Below the pieces are notes generated by a model, which was given only the letters and a program-made list of their open reading frames with translations, had not been told where the DNA came from and did no database searches. This document shows positions 1 to 8,311 of a stretch of DNA of 64,000 nucleotides, in pieces; position 1 is the stretch's first letter, and each line of letters starts with the position of its first letter. A program made the translations under genes and the position numbers. Where the stretch lies: contig JAFXRG010000066.1 in the NCBI GenBank assembly GCA_017526525.1, positions 1 to 64,000 on the forward strand. Direction: 5' to 3'. Source of the stretch: Clostridia bacterium. Lineage in GTDB: Bacteria > Bacillota > Clostridia > Christensenellales > Aristaeellaceae.

Positions 1-672
1 GATGAAGGCGGCCTGAACAACTGGGTGAGCCTGCTGGAGAGCGGCCAGGCGAACGCCTCCCAGATTATCAGCAACTTCATGTTCAGCCCTGAATACCTGA
101 ACCGGAAGAGCCCCAGCGACGTGACGGTTGAAATCCTGTACAACACCATGCTGGGCCGTCCCTCCGATCCGGGCGGAAAAGCCATGTGGGTGGACACGCT
201 GAATGCCGGCGGAGACAGCAACGCGGTGATCAACGGCTTCTGTGGCAGCCAGGAATTCCTGGGCATCTGTGATGAGTACGGTATCGTGGCGGGCAGCGTA
301 GGCGGACAGCAGCTGACCGGTATCGAAGGATTCGTGGCCCGCTGCTACAGCGAAGCGCTGAGCCGTGCCAGCGACCAAGGCGGCCTGAACTACTGGTGCG
401 ATAAGCTGCGGAACAAGGAACAGACCCCGATCCAGGTAGCATGGGGCTTCGTGTTCTCTCCGGAAATGGATGCGCAGAGGAAGATCGTGGAGAATCCGGA
501 TGCGCTGCTGGATTCCCTGTACCGGCTGTACCTGGGCCGTCCCGCGGATGATGGCGGAAAAGCCTACTGGAAAGATCGGATCATTAACGAAAATCTGACC
601 ATGGAAGCGCTGAATGACGGTTTCGCGTATTCCCAGGAATTTGCCGGAATCGTGGCTGGCTTCGGTCTATAA
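1..672 (+). CDS. C-terminal part of a DUF4214-repeat surface protein (5' end outside window)
   Basis: The reading frame is open from base 1, so this is the 3' part of a longer gene. The visible 223 residues form four units of about 50 residues. Each has the pattern LGR-x-x-D-x-x-G...W...F-x-x-S-x-E-F that marks DUF4214; the first unit lacks its start. The same four-unit block, in the same order and with near-identical phrases such as GFCGSQEF and LNYWC, ends the proteins at 17372-19720 and 24942-27212. DUF4214 is common in secreted bacterial proteins but its activity is unknown. By analogy with those two paralogues the missing part probably holds a signal peptide and cell-wall-binding repeats; this is inference. 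A hairpin terminator follows the stop. Confidence 0.85.
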   Translation, partial: DEGGLNNWVSLLESGQANASQIISNFMFSPEYLNRKSPSDVTVEILYNTMLGRPSDPGGKAMWVDTLNAGGDSNAVINGFCGSQEFLGICDEYGIVAGSVGGQQLTGIEGFVARCYSEALSRASDQGGLNYWCDKLRNKEQTPIQVAWGFVFSPEMDAQRKIVENPDALLDSLYRLYLGRPADDGGKAYWKDRIINENLTMEALNDGFAYSQEFAGIVAGFGL

Positions 673-694
673 GAACAACAGAGAACCTGTACTC

Positions 695-727
695 ACCGGG
701 AAGCGGGAAACCGTTTCCCGGTTTTTT
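695..727 (+). terminator. Rho-independent terminator after the DUF4214 gene
   Basis: The hairpin can fold as ACCGGGAA (695-702) with TTCCCGGT (715-722), or as CGGGAAA (704-710) with TTTCCCG (714-720). It is followed by a run of T residues to 727. It lies 23 bases after the stop at 672. Confidence 0.8.
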
Positions 728-741
728 GACGCAAAAAATGA

Positions 742-770
742 TTGCCTGCCGGTTTCTTTTTTGATAGAAT
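742..770 (+). promoter_or_regulatory. Sigma-A type promoter for the dockerin protein at 839
   Basis: TTGCCT (742-747), a 17-base spacer, then TAGAAT (765-770) preceded by TGA, giving an extended -10. It lies just after the upstream terminator and about 70 bases before the start codon. Confidence 0.65.
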
Positions 771-838
771 AACTCATCCAGATAAACCATAATTTAACAT
801 GTAACCTGAAACCGAACCGACAAAGAAAGGGAATCAAC

Positions 839-2710
839 ATGAAAAAGCTATTCGCTTTCCTGATGGCCGCCATACTGCTGCTGGGCCTGTTTTCAACAGC
901 CCAGGCGGCAGCTTTTGAGGTTTATCACCATGCGATTACCAGCCTGGACAGCTACAGCGGATATACCGCGTCGGACTGGTTTTCCACCGCGGGGAACCGT
1001 GCCTATGTGGCCGCAGCACTTTACGGGGAGACAAAGGATATTTTCCGATCGGTTGTCGGATCTCCGGCGAAAATCTATATCGGGAAAGGCCTGATGAACG
1101 ACAATGCCACGGAATTCCTTGTGCTGGATTATTTCAATTCCGCGGGGAAATTCTATACGGTCACCTTTTATCCGAACGGAACGCCCCAGGATCCCTACGC
1201 CCATGCGTTTTACAATGATATGAGCAGTTTGTCCACTTCCTATGTGGTCAACAAATATTATCCTTACTATACGATCACAGCCAGCGCTTTCTCCACTGCC
1301 TACAGCCAATGGACATCAGACAGCCAGTCCGGAGGCGGCGGAACAAAAGCCTTTGAAAACTATTACCATGCGATTACCAGCCTGGACAGCTACAGCGGAT
1401 ATACCGCGTCGGAGTGGATTTCCACCCCGGAAGACCGCGCCCTTGCAGCCGCGGCGCTTTACGGGGAGACAAAGGAGATCTTCCGGAAGACCGTCGGAAA
1501 TCCGACCAAGGTGTATGTTGGCAAGGGCATGATGAACGACAAAGCCACGGAATTTCTTGTGCTGGATTATTTCAATTCTTCCGGGAAAAAGTTCTATACG
1601 GTCACCTTCTATCCGGAGGGAACGCCGAAGGATCCCTATGCCCACGCGTTTTACAGTGATCTGAGCATGATGTCCTCTTCCTATGTGGCGAGCAATTACA
1701 GGCCCTACTATACCATTTCGGGCGATGATTTTGCCAAAGCCTACGGCAAGTGGAAATCGGGTGATTATTCCGGGGATGATACCTATCTGTTCAATTTTAT
1801 CGGGTACAACAGCAGCCGGACCGTTTCCTTCACCCTGCCGGCGAGAGGCTATATCGAGCTGAATATCGATAAATCCAGGACAGTGTACTATGACAGCAAT
1901 CATGGATATTATAATATCCTGATTACAAAAAACGGCGGACAGGTCATGGCCATAAATTCATTACGCTACAGGGAAGAAACAACGGAAAAATATGTGATCG
2001 GGCTGGATCGGGGCAGTTATGAAATTCAGTTCAAGCCCGGTTACACTTCGTACGAGACGATCAGGGACAGGATTAACGGAACGTTCACTCCGGATAATTA
2101 TTATGAGATTGAAACAAACAATACCATGGGACAGGCGACTGAGCTGCAGCTTGATGCCGCATACACGGGCTATTTCGGAGAAGAACAGGACAATAAGGAA
2201 TACTATTCTTTCTTTGCGGAACAAGGAAAGCAGTACCAGATCCGGTTCCCGGATATGGCAGCTTTGGACCGGACGAGTGCCATCAAAAAGCTGGTTGACA
2301 GCAGAGGGCAGGAAACAAGCATGCGGCTTTTGCAAACCAAGGATTATTTCTATTACGACTTTATTCCTGAGCAGACCGGAACATACTACATCAAGATTGA
2401 TAATTACAACGGGGCTACATACGGCGTTGTACGCTACCAGGTGGGTGTTTTCGGCGGATATGCCGCGGCACTTCCCGGGGACGTGAATGATGACGGTATC
2501 GTGGACGGCCGGGATGTGCTGCGCCTGATGAAATACCTGGCGGGCGAGGAAGAAGACGAAGAAACCGGCGAACCGCTGGAAATCAACTTTGATAACGCCG
2601 ATGTGGACGGCAGCGGAAGCATTAACGAAAAAGATCTGCTGCACCTGATCCGGTACCTGGGCGGGGAAGACGTGAAACTGCTGCCCGGCGCCATGTACGG
2701 GAACGGATGA
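839..2710 (+). CDS. Secreted dockerin-like protein with a duplicated 146-residue module
   Basis: 623 residues. An N-terminal signal peptide (about residues 1-24, ending in AQAAA) marks it as secreted. Two tandem copies of a module of about 135 residues follow (about 25-160 and 171-305), both starting with an HHAITSLDSYSGY-like phrase; I do not recognise this module. A region at about 420-535 resembles a bacterial pre-peptidase C-terminal (PPC) beta-domain (ETNNT...FAEQGKQYQIRF...GTYYIKID). The C-terminus (about 545-615) has two calcium-loop motifs, DVNDDGIVDGRD and DVDGSGSINEKD, of a type I dockerin. The same dockerin ends the proteins at 4137, 21400 and 27292. The start follows an AAAGGGA ribosome site. 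The enzymatic role, if any, is unknown. Confidence 0.8.
   Translation: MKKLFAFLMAAILLLGLFSTAQAAAFEVYHHAITSLDSYSGYTASDWFSTAGNRAYVAAALYGETKDIFRSVVGSPAKIYIGKGLMNDNATEFLVLDYFNSAGKFYTVTFYPNGTPQDPYAHAFYNDMSSLSTSYVVNKYYPYYTITASAFSTAYSQWTSDSQSGGGGTKAFENYYHAITSLDSYSGYTASEWISTPEDRALAAAALYGETKEIFRKTVGNPTKVYVGKGMMNDKATEFLVLDYFNSSGKKFYTVTFYPEGTPKDPYAHAFYSDLSMMSSSYVASNYRPYYTISGDDFAKAYGKWKSGDYSGDDTYLFNFIGYNSSRTVSFTLPARGYIELNIDKSRTVYYDSNHGYYNILITKNGGQVMAINSLRYREETTEKYVIGLDRGSYEIQFKPGYTSYETIRDRINGTFTPDNYYEIETNNTMGQATELQLDAAYTGYFGEEQDNKEYYSFFAEQGKQYQIRFPDMAALDRTSAIKKLVDSRGQETSMRLLQTKDYFYYDFIPEQTGTYYIKIDNYNGATYGVVRYQVGVFGGYAAALPGDVNDDGIVDGRDVLRLMKYLAGEEEDEETGEPLEINFDNADVDGSGSINEKDLLHLIRYLGGEDVKLLPGAMYGNG
927..1413 (+). 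repeat. Internal gene duplication with a perfect 49-bp match
   Basis: Bases 927-975 and 1365-1413 are identical and lie exactly 438 bases (146 codons) apart. They mark the starts of the two tandem modules in the secreted protein; the modules then diverge. Confidence 0.85.
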
Positions 2711-2759
2711 ACCGGTATGTTCAATGTTATAAAAAGATGCTCATTTATCGCTAAGCTGT

Positions 2760-3953
2760 TTATTCCGCTGTGACAGGGACAACGAGCAGGCCGGAGAACA
2801 CGGAGGGTGCTGCCGCTTCCTTTCCGTCCTTCCGCAGGGACTGTATCCGGCAGACGTATCCGTTGACCGCGTCCTGCAGGGTTACCTGGTATTCAACTAC
2901 CAGGGTCCGGGTTTCCCCGGGCTGCAGGTTGATGGTTTGCGCTTCGCCGGCTTCGTTTTCCGCAAGCAGAAGGTTTTCCAGAATCTTGCCGCCATGATTG
3001 GTGACCGAAACCGAATACCGCAGCGTTTCCCCGACCTGATATCCGGCCGGGGAAGCCGGTTCTGACAGGACAGACTGCGCAAGCTGCACAGGGAGCGGCT
3101 CCTCCGCTTCCGGGAGGACGGGGCAGGAAAGGACGACCGGGTCAGAAACACAGGCCGGATCGCCCTTTTCAGTTTCGCCGAAAAAACGGATTTCGCTTTG
3201 AATCAGCCCCGGTGAAGCCGGGGCTGACGGATCCGGGACGATATCCGTTTCCCCTGCGGCCCGGCTGATGCGCAGCACGCCCAGGGCGCCCGAGGGAATG
3301 GACAGTGCTTCTTCGAGCTGCTGCATTTCGTTCCCGGCATTCAGGCTGTAAGACCGGATCCAAAGATCCTTTTTTCCGGTATTGACCAAAGCGCATTCAA
3401 ACGTCAGCACGGTTCCGTCCTTCGCCGAAAGCTGCTCCGGCGTCAGGCATCCGGGACATTCCGGCGCCGGGGACGCGATCAGGGCCAGCGCATATTCCGG
3501 CCGCTGAAGACGCCCGGGAATCTCACGGTACCGGGCTTCACCGCAGCGGCTGCATTTACACTCTTCCCAGCCTGGTTTACTCAGCGTTGGCTTCTGGATG
3601 ACGACCCATTCCCCCCAGTTGTGGCCCAGGGCCGGCAGTGTCTTATCCTCGTAATGGGTTTTGTCCCGGGAGCAGAAGCAGCGGATCAGTCCTTCTTCCG
3701 TGCAGGTTGCTTCCTTTACACGCGTACATACATCCCATTCATGGCCCAGGGGAGGAACCGGCACGGCGTTTTCCGCGCCGCAAAGACCGCACTTGTACAG
3801 GTCCTGTCCCGGCCCGGTACAGGTTGCCGGCTCCCTGCCCTGCAGAATCCACTGATGGTCGCAGGGAATCTCGGCCTGCGCCAGAGAAAAGATACCGGAC
3901 AAAAGAAGCAGGACGCAGACGACGGGGAAAAACCGGAATCCCTTTCGAAGCAT
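2760..3953 (-). CDS. Secreted CxxC-rich protein with LGH-W repeats and a CARDB/DUF11-like domain
   Basis: 397 residues from the ATG at 3953. A signal peptide (about 1-28, ending FSLAQA) starts here, so the longer frame reaching 4079 is not needed. Residues 30-145 carry repeated C-x-x-C-G pairs spaced with PPLGHEW and PALGHNW, a pattern seen in surface proteins of gut Firmicutes. The central part is unassigned. Residues of about 310-385 look like a CARDB/DUF11-type beta-sandwich (YQVGETLRYSVSVTN...LQPGETRTLVVEY). A perfect consensus promoter lies upstream on this strand. It is divergent from the thioredoxin gene at 4137 and convergent with the gene ending at 2710. Function unknown. Confidence 0.8.
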   Translation of the reverse strand: MLRKGFRFFPVVCVLLLLSGIFSLAQAEIPCDHQWILQGREPATCTGPGQDLYKCGLCGAENAVPVPPLGHEWDVCTRVKEATCTEEGLIRCFCSRDKTHYEDKTLPALGHNWGEWVVIQKPTLSKPGWEECKCSRCGEARYREIPGRLQRPEYALALIASPAPECPGCLTPEQLSAKDGTVLTFECALVNTGKKDLWIRSYSLNAGNEMQQLEEALSIPSGALGVLRISRAAGETDIVPDPSAPASPGLIQSEIRFFGETEKGDPACVSDPVVLSCPVLPEAEEPLPVQLAQSVLSEPASPAGYQVGETLRYSVSVTNHGGKILENLLLAENEAGEAQTINLQPGETRTLVVEYQVTLQDAVNGYVCRIQSLRKDGKEAAAPSVFSGLLVVPVTAE

Positions 3954-3993
3954 TGTATCAGCCCTTTTCAAGATGTATTGCACCGATGTATGA

Positions 3994-4022
3994 ATTATAG
4001 GTTTTCCCGTCCGGGGTGTCAA
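3994..4022 (-). promoter_or_regulatory. Perfect-consensus sigma-A promoter for the CxxC-rich protein
   Basis: Read on the minus strand: TTGACA (4022-4017), a 17-base spacer, then TATAAT (3999-3994). The ATG at 3953 lies about 40 bases downstream. Confidence 0.85.
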
Positions 4023-4032
4023 TCGATTGTCC

Positions 4033-4061
4033 TTGCGGCACAGCAGCGAAAATGTTATAAT
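4033..4061 (+). promoter_or_regulatory. Promoter for the tandem-thioredoxin dockerin gene
   Basis: TTGCGG (4033-4038), a 17-base spacer, TATAAT (4056-4061), with TGT just upstream making an extended -10. Its -35 box lies only 10 bases from the -35 box of the divergent promoter at 3994-4022. Confidence 0.65.
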
Positions 4062-4136
4062 TTTCCTGCAAAAAAGCAATCGCTTTCGCAGGATCCTCCG
4101 GGAAAAGTGCGAAAAAATGCTGAAGGGATGGGAAAA

Positions 4137-5363
4137 ATGAAAAAAAAGCTGACGGGGACTCTTTTAGCCGTTATGATGCTGCTTGCCATCTGGGCCGGGA
4201 CGGCAGCGATGGCCGGCGCGGCAGATCCGATTTCCTTCACGACCACTACCCTGACCGGTGAGACTTTTGACAGCAGCATCTTTCAGGATTATGACCTGGT
4301 GATGATCAATCTCTGGGCAGAGTGGTGCGGCCCCTGCATGGGGGAACTGCCGGACCTGGAGCAGATTCACCAGGAATATCCGAATGTGCTGCTGCTTGGC
4401 GCATACTGCGGCTCAGACAGTAACGCCGCGCTGCAGGCAGCTCAGCAGGAGGGTGTTACCTATCCCCTGATCCAGAAGCCCCGTGTAATAAATAATTATA
4501 TTGAAATTAATGGCAGCGGTTCTTACAGTATCCCCCAGACCTGCTTTTTCGACCGGAACGGCAATGCGCTGGGCAGCGCCTATGTCGGGAGCAGAAGTTA
4601 CAGCAACTGGAAGACTATTGTGGATGAGAAGCTTGCCGGGGACAGTGGAAGCGGGAATTCCGAACAGACGCTTTCCTTCACGACCACTACCCTGACCGAT
4701 GAGACTTTTGACAGCAGCAGTTTTCAGAATTACGACCTGGTGATGATCAATCTCTGGGCGGAGTGGTGCGGCCCCTGTATGAGGGAACTGCCGGACCTGG
4801 AGCAGATTCACCAGGAATATCCGAATGTGCTGCTGCTCGGCGGATACTGTGACAATGATGGTGATGCCGCATTGCAGGCGGCTCAGCAGAAGGGCGTTAC
4901 CTATCCCCTGATCTGGACACCATACGATATATACGCTTATATTGAAATTGAAAACGGTTCATTTGGTATCCCCCAGACCTGCTTTTTCGACCGGAACGGC
5001 AATTCGCTGGGCGGCGCCTATGTCGGGGGCAGAAATTACGACGACTGGAAGGCCATTGTGGATGAGAAGCTTGCCGAGGTCGGGAGCGAAAAACCGGTTC
5101 CTGTACCGGAACCTGGCGACAACCTTCCCGGAGACGTGAATGAGGACGGCGTTGTGGACGGCCGGGACGTGGTGCGGCTGATGAAGTACCTGGCGGGCGA
5201 GGAAGAAGACGAAGAAACCGGCGAACCGCTGGAAATCAACTATGACAGCGCTGACGTGGACGGCAGCGGAGCCATTGATGAGAAGGATCTGCTGCGCCTG
5301 ATCCGGTACCTGGGCGGGGAAAAAGTGGAACTGCTGCCCGGCGCCATGTCCGGGAACGGATAA
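4137..5363 (+). CDS. Secreted protein with two thioredoxin (TlpA/ResA-like) domains and a C-terminal dockerin
   Basis: 408 residues. I start at the ATG at 4137 because it follows AAGGG by about 10 bases and opens a clear signal peptide (MKKKLTGTL..., about 26 residues); the frame is open further upstream but overlaps the divergent promoters. Two thioredoxin-fold domains about 147 residues apart each keep the redox motif WCGPC (Cys64/Cys67 and Cys211/Cys214) inside a LINLWAEWCGPC-type strand typical of TlpA/ResA thiol-disulfide oxidoreductases. Residues of about 330-400 are a dockerin with the loops DVNEDGVVDGRD and DVDGSGAIDEKD. The likely role is extracytoplasmic thiol-disulfide exchange, attached through the dockerin; the partner cohesin is not in this window. 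Confidence 0.88.
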   Translation: MKKKLTGTLLAVMMLLAIWAGTAAMAGAADPISFTTTTLTGETFDSSIFQDYDLVMINLWAEWCGPCMGELPDLEQIHQEYPNVLLLGAYCGSDSNAALQAAQQEGVTYPLIQKPRVINNYIEINGSGSYSIPQTCFFDRNGNALGSAYVGSRSYSNWKTIVDEKLAGDSGSGNSEQTLSFTTTTLTDETFDSSSFQNYDLVMINLWAEWCGPCMRELPDLEQIHQEYPNVLLLGGYCDNDGDAALQAAQQKGVTYPLIWTPYDIYAYIEIENGSFGIPQTCFFDRNGNSLGGAYVGGRNYDDWKAIVDEKLAEVGSEKPVPVPEPGDNLPGDVNEDGVVDGRDVVRLMKYLAGEEEDEETGEPLEINYDSADVDGSGAIDEKDLLRLIRYLGGEKVELLPGAMSGNG

Positions 5364-5427
5364 GAAATACGGATTGAAAAACACAGCGGCCGGGCAGGAT
5401 ACGGACTGCAGGAACCCCGGAGGAAGA

Positions 5428-5477
5428 CCGGGTGGAGATCCTGAAAACGGACTCCGCCCGGCCTTTCGCCGAAAGGG
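5428..5477 (+). terminator. Possible weak terminator hairpins
   Basis: A 10-bp stem pairs 5428-5437 with 5452-5461 (one G-T pair). It is followed by a second small stem CCTTTC/GAAAGG (5462-5477). There is no long T run, so termination here is uncertain. Confidence 0.3.
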
Positions 5478-5484
5478 ATAAAAC

Positions 5485-5514
5485 TTGACAAGGAAAGCCT
5501 GTAAAGGGCATAAT
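5485..5514 (+). promoter_or_regulatory. Promoter of the first polysaccharide operon
   Basis: TTGACA (5485-5490), an 18-base spacer, CATAAT (5509-5514). It lies 55 bases before the first gene of the glycosyltransferase/ABC-exporter operon. I see no other promoter until beyond 21271. Confidence 0.75.
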
Positions 5515-5568
5515 TACCATGTGTAGTTATGTCCTTTATGCTTTTTGGAAGGTCAGGAGGGAAGCGCT

Positions 5569-6030
5569 GTGGAACAGGAAGTCCAGCGTGTGGACATCGA
5601 GGAGATCATGCGGAAAATCCGGGAGGAAGCGGAGAAGCTCCGGTACGAGGAACCCGTATCTTTTGAGGATGTGGAAATACCGGCGGTTATGACGGAGAAA
5701 AACGACAGGGACAGCGAATTCAGCCTGAAAAAGGCGGAACAGACGCTGGACCATATCAATGCGATGTGGGAGATTCCCTACGGGCATGTGATCAACGGAA
5801 ACCCGCTGAAAAAGCTGCTGGCCCGGCTGGCCCGGAAAATCAACAAGCCCACCGGCGCCCCCATGGCGGAGGACATTACGAAGTTCAACGCGGAGGCTAC
5901 CCAGGGAATGAACGAGATCATGAAGTTCATCCGGGGAGCCCTGAAAAAGGAAGACGAAATGAGCCGGCGCATCTTCGAGCTGGAAACGGAGATCCGGCAG
6001 CTGAAAAAGAGTGCGGGGAAGAAAGCATGA
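5569..6030 (+). CDS. Small coiled-coil protein opening the glycan operon
   Basis: 153 residues. I start at GTG 5569, eight bases after AGGAGG (5555-5560), rather than at TTG 5545. The protein is charged, with no signal peptide or membrane segment. An N-terminal helix is rich in Glu/Lys (IEEIMRKIREEAEKLR), a middle region contains HINAMWEIPYGHVI, and the C-terminus is a coiled coil ending in Lys residues. It overlaps the next glycosyltransferase by four bases (ATGA), so the two are translationally coupled. I do not recognise a family with certainty. Similar short coiled-coil proteins sit beside or fused to glycosyltransferases in ABC-exported glycan loci, so a scaffold or chain-length role is possible but unproven. 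Confidence 0.7.
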   Translation: MEQEVQRVDIEEIMRKIREEAEKLRYEEPVSFEDVEIPAVMTEKNDRDSEFSLKKAEQTLDHINAMWEIPYGHVINGNPLKKLLARLARKINKPTGAPMAEDITKFNAEATQGMNEIMKFIRGALKKEDEMSRRIFELETEIRQLKKSAGKKA

Positions 6031-7118
6031 AAATCATTCAGCTGATGCCGACGATGAGCTACGGGGACGCGGTATCCAACGACGCGCTGGCGATCTGCCG
6101 GCTGCTGGCGGAGAGCGGGATATCGTCCTCCATTTACGCCGAGAACGTGGATCCGCGGCTGAAGGAAAAGTCGGTTTTTCTTTTGAAGGATCTTCCGGAG
6201 CTGAAAAAGGAAGACCTGATGATTTACCATCTGAGCACCGGAACGGACCTGAACTTCCGGGTCGGGGAATTCCGCTGCCGCAAGGTGATGGTGTATCACA
6301 ACGTGACGCCGCCCGCCTATTTTGCCCTGTATAACCGGGGACTGGAGGAACTCTGCACGCAAGGCCTGCGGGGCATGGTGCACCTGCGGAAGACCTTTCA
6401 GACGGTGATTGCGGATTCGGAATTCAACCGGCAGAACCTGCTGGACGCCGGGTATGAATGCCCGGTGCAGGTGGCGCCGATCCTGATTCCTTTTGACGAC
6501 TACGCCCAGGAACCGGACGGGGAAACCATCCGGAAATATTCCGACGGCCGGACGAACATCCTGTTTGTGGGCCGGATTGCGCCGAACAAGAAGCAGGAGG
6601 ACGTGATCCGCGCCTTTGACTGCTACCGGCGGAACTACAACCCGGAGGCCCGGCTGATCCTGATCGGCTCCTCCTTCGGGACGGAGAATTATCTTGAAAA
6701 ACTGAAACGGTACGCAAAGATGCTGGGGGCGGAAGAGAACGTCGTGTTTCCGGGGCACATCAGCTTCCGGCAGATTCTTGCTTTCTACCGCACGGCGAAC
6801 GCTTTCCTTTGCATGAGCGAGCATGAGGGCTTCTGCGTGCCGGTGGTGGAAGCCATGTATTTCCGGGTGCCGGTGATTGCCCGGAGCATGTGCGCGGTAC
6901 CCGAGACGGTGGGCGAAGCGGGAATCCTGCTGGAGGACGCCCGGCCCGAGCCGGCGGCCGCCGCCCTGAACCGGGTGATCACGGACGGGGCGCTGCGGGA
7001 ACGGATGGCAGCCGCGGCGGAAAAACGGCTGCAGGAGCTCAGCTACGAAACCGTGAGCGGAAGAATCCGGGAGCTGCTGCTTCCCCTGGTTCGCGGGGCG
7101 GAGGGGGTGAAGGCATGA
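6027..7118 (+). CDS. GT4-family glycosyltransferase
   Basis: 363 residues, starting at the ATG that overlaps the previous stop. The C-terminal half has the GT4 (GT-B fold) nucleotide-sugar site: ILFVGRIAPNKKQEDVIRAF around the domain start and the E-x7-E motif in EHEGFCVPVVEAM. The N-terminal half (KIIQLMPTMSYGDAVSNDA) resembles acceptor domains of mannosyl- or rhamnosyltransferases of O-chain operons. Donor sugar cannot be read from sequence; GDP-D-rhamnose or GDP-mannose is plausible because manC, gmd and rmd follow in the same operon. It acts at the inner face of the cytoplasmic membrane. Confidence 0.88.
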   Translation: MKIIQLMPTMSYGDAVSNDALAICRLLAESGISSSIYAENVDPRLKEKSVFLLKDLPELKKEDLMIYHLSTGTDLNFRVGEFRCRKVMVYHNVTPPAYFALYNRGLEELCTQGLRGMVHLRKTFQTVIADSEFNRQNLLDAGYECPVQVAPILIPFDDYAQEPDGETIRKYSDGRTNILFVGRIAPNKKQEDVIRAFDCYRRNYNPEARLILIGSSFGTENYLEKLKRYAKMLGAEENVVFPGHISFRQILAFYRTANAFLCMSEHEGFCVPVVEAMYFRVPVIARSMCAVPETVGEAGILLEDARPEPAAAALNRVITDGALRERMAAAAEKRLQELSYETVSGRIRELLLPLVRGAEGVKA

Positions 7119-8311
7119 AGATCGGATTTGTGCTTCCATGGTTCGGGGAAAACATTACCGGCGGCGCGGAGACGGAAGCCCGGGAGCTGGCGCACCACCT
7201 GGCGGAGGCGGGAACGGAGGTTGAAATCCTGACCACCTGCGTGAAAGCCTTCACGGCGGACTGGAACATCAACTACCACAACGCCGGATGCTTCCGGGAA
7301 AGCGGGCTGACCGTGCGCCGTTTTCCGGTACGCACCCGGGATACCCAGGCCTTTGACGCCGTGAACGCGAAGCTGATGAACGGCAAGGCCCTGAGCCGGG
7401 CGGACGAGCACGTTTTCCTGGAGGAAATGGTGAACAGTCCGCGGCTGTACGAGTATATCCGGGAGCACCGGGAGGAATACCGGCTGTTTATTTTCATTCC
7501 CTATATGTTCGGAACCACCTACTACGGGGTGCAGGAATGCCGGGACCGGGCGATCATGATTCCCTGCTTTCACGAGGAAAGCTACGCCCACCTGCCGGCT
7601 TTCGCCCGGGAATATTCGCAGATTGCCGGGATGGTTTTCAACGCCGCGCCGGAAAAGACGCTGACGGAAAAGCTGATGGACCTGAGCCGGGTGGAAACCG
7701 TGGTGATGGGCATCGGAATGGATACGGAAATCCGGGGTAACGGGGAGTATTTCCGGAAAAAATACGGAATCCGGGAGGATTACCTGCTGTACGCCGGCCG
7801 CAAGGACAAGGGCAAGAACGTGGACACCCTGCTGGAATACTTTGCCCGGTGGAAAAAACGCTGCCCCTCCGATACGAAGCTGGTGCTGATCGGCGGCGGG
7901 AGGATCGGGTTCCCGGCCTCGGTGCGGGACGATATTGTGGACCTGGGGTTCGTGAGCGCCCAGGACAAATACGACGCCTGCGCGGGAAGCCTGCTGCTTT
8001 GCCAGCCGAGCCGGCACGAGAGCTTTTCGCTGGTGATTATGGAAAGCTGGCTGTGCGGCCGGCCGGTGCTGGTGAGCGGCGAATGCGAAGTGACAAAGAA
8101 CTTCGCGCTGGAAAGCGGCGGCGGGCTGTACTTCAGCAGCTATCCGGAGTTTGAGGGCTGCGTGGAATACCTGCGGAGCCACCCGGACGAGGCGGAGCGT
8201 ATGGGCCGCAGCGGCGGAAGCTACGTGAAGGAGCATTTTGCCTGGGACCGGATTGTCCGGAATTACCGGGAGTTTTTTGACCGGGTGACAGAAAAGAGGG
8301 AGAAGGCTTGA
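7115..8311 (+). CDS. GT4-family glycosyltransferase
   Basis: 398 residues, ATG overlapping the previous stop by four bases. The N-terminus has the GT-B glycine-rich acceptor loop GGAETEARELAHHL. The C-terminal donor domain begins at LLYAGRKDKGKNVDTLLEYF and carries the E-x7-E motif in RHESFSLVIMESW. It is a clear relative of the enzyme at 14848-16017: both have a GG-x-E-x-x-x-R-E-x-A motif and an LTTC/YTTC phrase near residue 40, so the operon holds a duplicated pair. The specific linkage made is unknown. Confidence 0.88.
   Translation: MKIGFVLPWFGENITGGAETEARELAHHLAEAGTEVEILTTCVKAFTADWNINYHNAGCFRESGLTVRRFPVRTRDTQAFDAVNAKLMNGKALSRADEHVFLEEMVNSPRLYEYIREHREEYRLFIFIPYMFGTTYYGVQECRDRAIMIPCFHEESYAHLPAFAREYSQIAGMVFNAAPEKTLTEKLMDLSRVETVVMGIGMDTEIRGNGEYFRKKYGIREDYLLYAGRKDKGKNVDTLLEYFARWKKRCPSDTKLVLIGGGRIGFPASVRDDIVDLGFVSAQDKYDACAGSLLLCQPSRHESFSLVIMESWLCGRPVLVSGECEVTKNFALESGGGLYFSSYPEFEGCVEYLRSHPDEAERMGRSGGSYVKEHFAWDRIVRNYREFFDRVTEKREKA

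Noticed and set aside
726-754. Alternative -35 TTGACG overlapping the first terminator
   Set aside because: No -10-like hexamer lies at 16-18 bases; the TTGCCT/TAGAAT pair is better.
3621-4136. Upstream extension of the thioredoxin gene
   Set aside because: It would cover the divergent CxxC gene start and both promoters; the signal peptide and ribosome site support the start at 4137.
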